A DNA stretch of 17,655 nt from positions 1 through 17,655 of the forward strand of contig PUKR01000109.1 of the NCBI GenBank assembly GCA_003552365.1, in the 5' to 3' direction. Below the pieces are notes generated by a model. It saw only the letters and a program-made list of their open reading frames with translations, was not told the origin of the DNA and made no database searches. The DNA comes from Syntrophomonadaceae bacterium (GTDB taxonomy: Bacteria; Bacillota; Dethiobacteria; DTU022). A program made the position numbers and the translations under genes. Of this stretch, positions 15,982 to 17,655 are shown one piece after another (position 1 is the stretch's first letter; each line of letters starts with the position of its first letter).

Positions 15982-16908
15982 TCAACTTTTAATATTTAAG
16001 GCAAGCGGCATAATTTGCATCTCCGCCGGAGCTTTCCCCGGCTGTTCCCCGTCAAGGTTAAGCAAGGCATTCCCTGGTGAAGTTATCTTAACCTCTTTCC
16101 CTTGTAAAAAAAGAATTTTTGGGTTATTTATATGCTTGCCTTTATAAACCGAGGGAAGATTTAACAACAGGTCCGCTTTACTTAAATTACGCAAGATAAT
16201 TATATCAAAAAAACCGTCATCCATTTTGGCCCGTGGGGCAATATTCATCCCCCCGCCAAAATAGCGGCCATTACCGGCGACAACCACAGTTACCGGTCCC
16301 TCGTAAATCAATTCGTTATCCACAGTTATGGCCATGGGTTGATTGCAATATAACAAGAGACTGATTACAGTAGCCCATAAAAAGGAGAGAAAACCGCCCA
16401 TAGCCTTGCTGGCCCGGTTTACCCTGGCTACAGTATCACCGTCAAGACCCAGTCCGGCAATGTTAATAAAGTAGCCGGTTTCTCCTGTGCCCCGGTTATT
16501 AATATATTTTACTTTACCGAGATCAATTGTCCGCACAGGGCTCCTGGCAATATGTTTAACCATCCCACTAAAATCCCTGGGGGTTCCGAGCGTACGGATT
16601 AAATCACTGCCGGTTCCGGTGGAGATAAAGGCAGCTGCCGCTTCCCGGTTAATTGTCTCGCCATGTTCGAAAAAACCATTGATTACTTCATTTGCAGTGC
16701 CGTCTCCACCAACAGCTACAATTAACTCGTAGCCTTCATACAAATAACTCCGGGTGAATGCAGTAGCATCGCCCGGTTTCTGGGTAAACTTAAACACAAT
16801 CGAGATACCTTCATCTTCAAAAGCCTTTGCGATTTCCGGCCAACAGCGCCCGGCCTTCCCGTTCCCGGAAACAGGGTTAACCACCACTGCTGTTTTGATC
16901 GACTGCAC
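15982..16908 (-). CDS. Diacylglycerol/lipid kinase (YegS/DgkB family)
   Basis: Soluble, membrane-associated lipid kinase of the DAGK catalytic family, about 308 residues. Members phosphorylate diacylglycerol or related lipids with ATP; in Bacillota, DgkB recycles diacylglycerol left by lipoteichoic acid synthesis. Seen are VVVNPVSGNGKAG near the N-terminus (nucleotide loop), VGGDGTANEVINGF (GGDGT at about 67-71), STGTGSDLIRTLG (in place of the common GTGNDFAR), YFGGGMNIAPRAKMDDG, and a C-terminal strand with LNLDGEQPG. The lipid substrate cannot be told. The start is GTG at 16908, with AAGGGG about seven bases upstream; GTG at 16914 is possible. It is flanked by thrS, which has its own promoter, and the arsC region. 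Confidence 0.87.
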   Translation of the reverse strand: MQSIKTAVVVNPVSGNGKAGRCWPEIAKAFEDEGISIVFKFTQKPGDATAFTRSYLYEGYELIVAVGGDGTANEVINGFFEHGETINREAAAAFISTGTGSDLIRTLGTPRDFSGMVKHIARSPVRTIDLGKVKYINNRGTGETGYFINIAGLGLDGDTVARVNRASKAMGGFLSFLWATVISLLLYCNQPMAITVDNELIYEGPVTVVVAGNGRYFGGGMNIAPRAKMDDGFFDIIILRNLSKADLLLNLPSVYKGKHINNPKILFLQGKEVKITSPGNALLNLDGEQPGKAPAEMQIMPLALNIKS

Positions 16909-16931
16909 CCCCACACCCCTTTATCAAAAAA

Positions 16932-17102
16932 TCAAGTTAATCTAAGCGTACAAACCAGCCAATATGGGCAGAAATGACTCCCTTCCTTCACCCCTGCTTG
17001 TCCATAATATAAGCTAAATCCTATTACGAAAACAAAAAACATGCTTAACGAGATAGAATAAGATATTCTATAGCATTTAGCTAATTCCCTGCCTTTTACC
17101 AT
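16932..17102 (-). CDS. Doubtful 56-residue ORF with one membrane segment, possibly a gene remnant
   Basis: In the gap between arsC and the lipid kinase one minus-strand frame is free of stops for over 80 codons, from inside the end of arsC to a TGA at 16934-16932. The only ordinary start is ATG at 17102, with no good ribosome binding site. The product begins MVKGRELAKCYRIS, followed by a hydrophobic stretch SLSMFFVFVIGFSLYYG (about residues 18-34). The codons before the ATG also look protein-like (TSDLLTLKNYNGIA). This resembles a small membrane protein that has lost its 5' part, for example one with a YN-containing cytoplasmic loop followed by a membrane helix, but I do not recognise the family. 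The stop lies 23 bases before the lipid kinase GTG. Chance openness in AT-rich DNA remains possible. Confidence 0.3.
   Translation of the reverse strand: MVKGRELAKCYRISYSISLSMFFVFVIGFSLYYGQAGVKEGSHFCPYWLVCTLRLT
17012..17082. repeat. Nested inverted repeats in the arsC-lipid kinase gap
   Basis: Outer arms AGCTAAATCCTAT (17012-17024) and ATAGCATTTAGCT (17070-17082) are complementary except at one position. Near the right arm, and overlapping it by two bases, is an 8-3-8 palindrome ATAGAATA-AGA-TATTCTAT (17053-17071), which has the look of a dimeric regulator site. There is no T run, so it is not an intrinsic terminator. The whole element lies within the doubtful small ORF. Confidence 0.5.
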
Positions 17103-17185
17103 TGCGATACCGTTGTAGTTCTTTAAGGTTAATAAATCGCTTGTCCCGGTAATATTAACTTTAAACCAGGTATATGCAACTAAGC

Positions 17186-17623
17186 TTACTTGAAGTACTG
17201 TTCTGCTACCAGTTCTTCAACATACCCTTTAATTAAATCTCTTGTTTCTCTAAACCTTTTCATGTTTTCTTCTTCCGTTCCTTCTCCCAAAGAAGGGTCA
17301 GAAAGGGGCCAGTGTCTTTTTTCTACCTCCTTTGGAACAACCGGGCAATTTTCATGAGCATCGCCGCACAGCGTAATTAAAAGGTCAGCCCAATCAAGCA
17401 TATCTGCAGTTAACTTATCGGATGATTGAATGCTGATATCAACACCTTCCTCCTTCATCACTTCTACGGAACGGGGATTGACCCCGGCAGGGTTGGTACC
17501 GGCGCTTTTAACCGCGAAGTGTTCGCCTCCCAAAATCTTGAGAAACCCTTCTGCCATCTGACTGCGCACCGAATTACCGGTACACAAAAACAGGACATGG
17601 CGTTTATTCTTTTTATCCAACAA
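17186..17623 (-). CDS. arsC: Arsenate reductase, thioredoxin-coupled (low-molecular-weight phosphatase fold)
   Basis: Cytoplasmic reductase of arsenate to arsenite, 145 residues, with a fold shared with low-molecular-weight tyrosine phosphatases. The P-loop is C14-TGNSVR-S (CX5R, R20) followed by QMAEG. The redox relay cysteines C86 (TLCGDA) and C93 (ENCP) have the same spacing (72 and 7) as C10-C82-C89 in the thioredoxin-linked ArsC of Bacillus and Staphylococcus. The DPSLGEG loop supplies the general acid aspartate. The full cysteine triad argues for arsenate reductase over a plain phosphatase. The start is TTG at 17623, five bases behind AGGAGGG. The next codon is also TTG. No arsR or arsenite exporter is in view; they could lie beyond the right edge. 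No terminator is seen after it. Confidence 0.9.
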   Translation of the reverse strand: MLDKKNKRHVLFLCTGNSVRSQMAEGFLKILGGEHFAVKSAGTNPAGVNPRSVEVMKEEGVDISIQSSDKLTADMLDWADLLITLCGDAHENCPVVPKEVEKRHWPLSDPSLGEGTEEENMKRFRETRDLIKGYVEELVAEQYFK

Positions 17624-17655
17624 GTGTTCCCTCCTTTAATAAATGAAAAAAAGCA
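17624..17655 (-). other. Upstream edge of arsC
   Basis: This contains the arsC ribosome binding site AGGAGGG (17635-17629) and 20 AT-rich bases up to the window edge. Nothing else can be called. Confidence 0.6.

Noticed and set aside
17186..17623. Low-molecular-weight protein tyrosine phosphatase instead of arsenate reductase
   Set aside because: The relay cysteines C86 and C93, with the family spacing, favour thioredoxin-coupled ArsC.
1..17655. CRISPR arrays, insertion sequences, tRNA or rRNA genes, prophage or toxin-antitoxin pairs
   Set aside because: No regularly spaced repeats, transposase or integrase motifs, or tRNA-like cloverleaf sequence were seen. The T-box mimics part of a tRNA interaction but is not a tRNA gene.

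Overview
The window looks like an ordinary chromosomal core region of a low-to-mid GC Bacillota, most likely a Clostridia-type anaerobe. The grounds are strong AGGAGG/GGAGGTGAT ribosome binding sites, sigma-A type promoters, a T-box leader ahead of pheS, an L20-type leader ahead of infC, and the order thrS-infC-rpmI-rplT-rlmP-pheS-pheT-zapA-cvpA-(x)-mutS2 familiar from Bacillus and Clostridia. Genus or species cannot be settled from the sequence.

Layout. Bases 1-224 are an AT-rich upstream region. Two genes run on the + strand: a stand-alone CheC phosphatase (225-854) and a class A penicillin-binding protein with FN3 and PASTA tails (985-3822). They converge at about 3830-3881, at a shared hairpin, with a minus-strand block that fills the rest of the window. 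Read in the direction of transcription, right to left, that block holds: arsC (arsenate reductase), a doubtful 56-residue membrane ORF, a YegS/DgkB-type lipid kinase, thrS, infC-rpmI-rplT, rlmP (23S rRNA methyltransferase), a tRNA-Phe T-box leader, pheS-pheT, zapA-cvpA, an intrinsic terminator, then mpg (3-methyladenine glycosylase) overlapping mutS2.

How it works together. Most minus-strand genes serve translation: two aminoacyl-tRNA synthetases, IF3, L35, L20 and an A-loop rRNA methyltransferase. Three good sigma-A promoters (thrS, infC, pheS) divide the block. Each of the infC and pheS units begins with a regulatory leader: L20-type attenuation for infC-rpmI-rplT and a Phe T-box for pheST. 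IF3 begins with ATT, which permits classical IF3 self-control. ZapA and CvpA follow pheT and belong to division and envelope functions. mpg and mutS2 form a coupled pair for DNA repair and ribosome quality control.

Novelty. I see no clear undescribed multi-gene system. The points most worth a second look are: -35 boxes built on the TGA stop codon of the upstream gene (twice), an alkyl-base glycosylase in the slot where Bacillus has polX, the arsC-lipid kinase gap with an unexplained small ORF and nested inverted repeats, and the heavy use of non-ATG starts. Several gene starts given here are shorter or longer than the longest open frame, because ribosome binding sites or leader RNAs fix them elsewhere.
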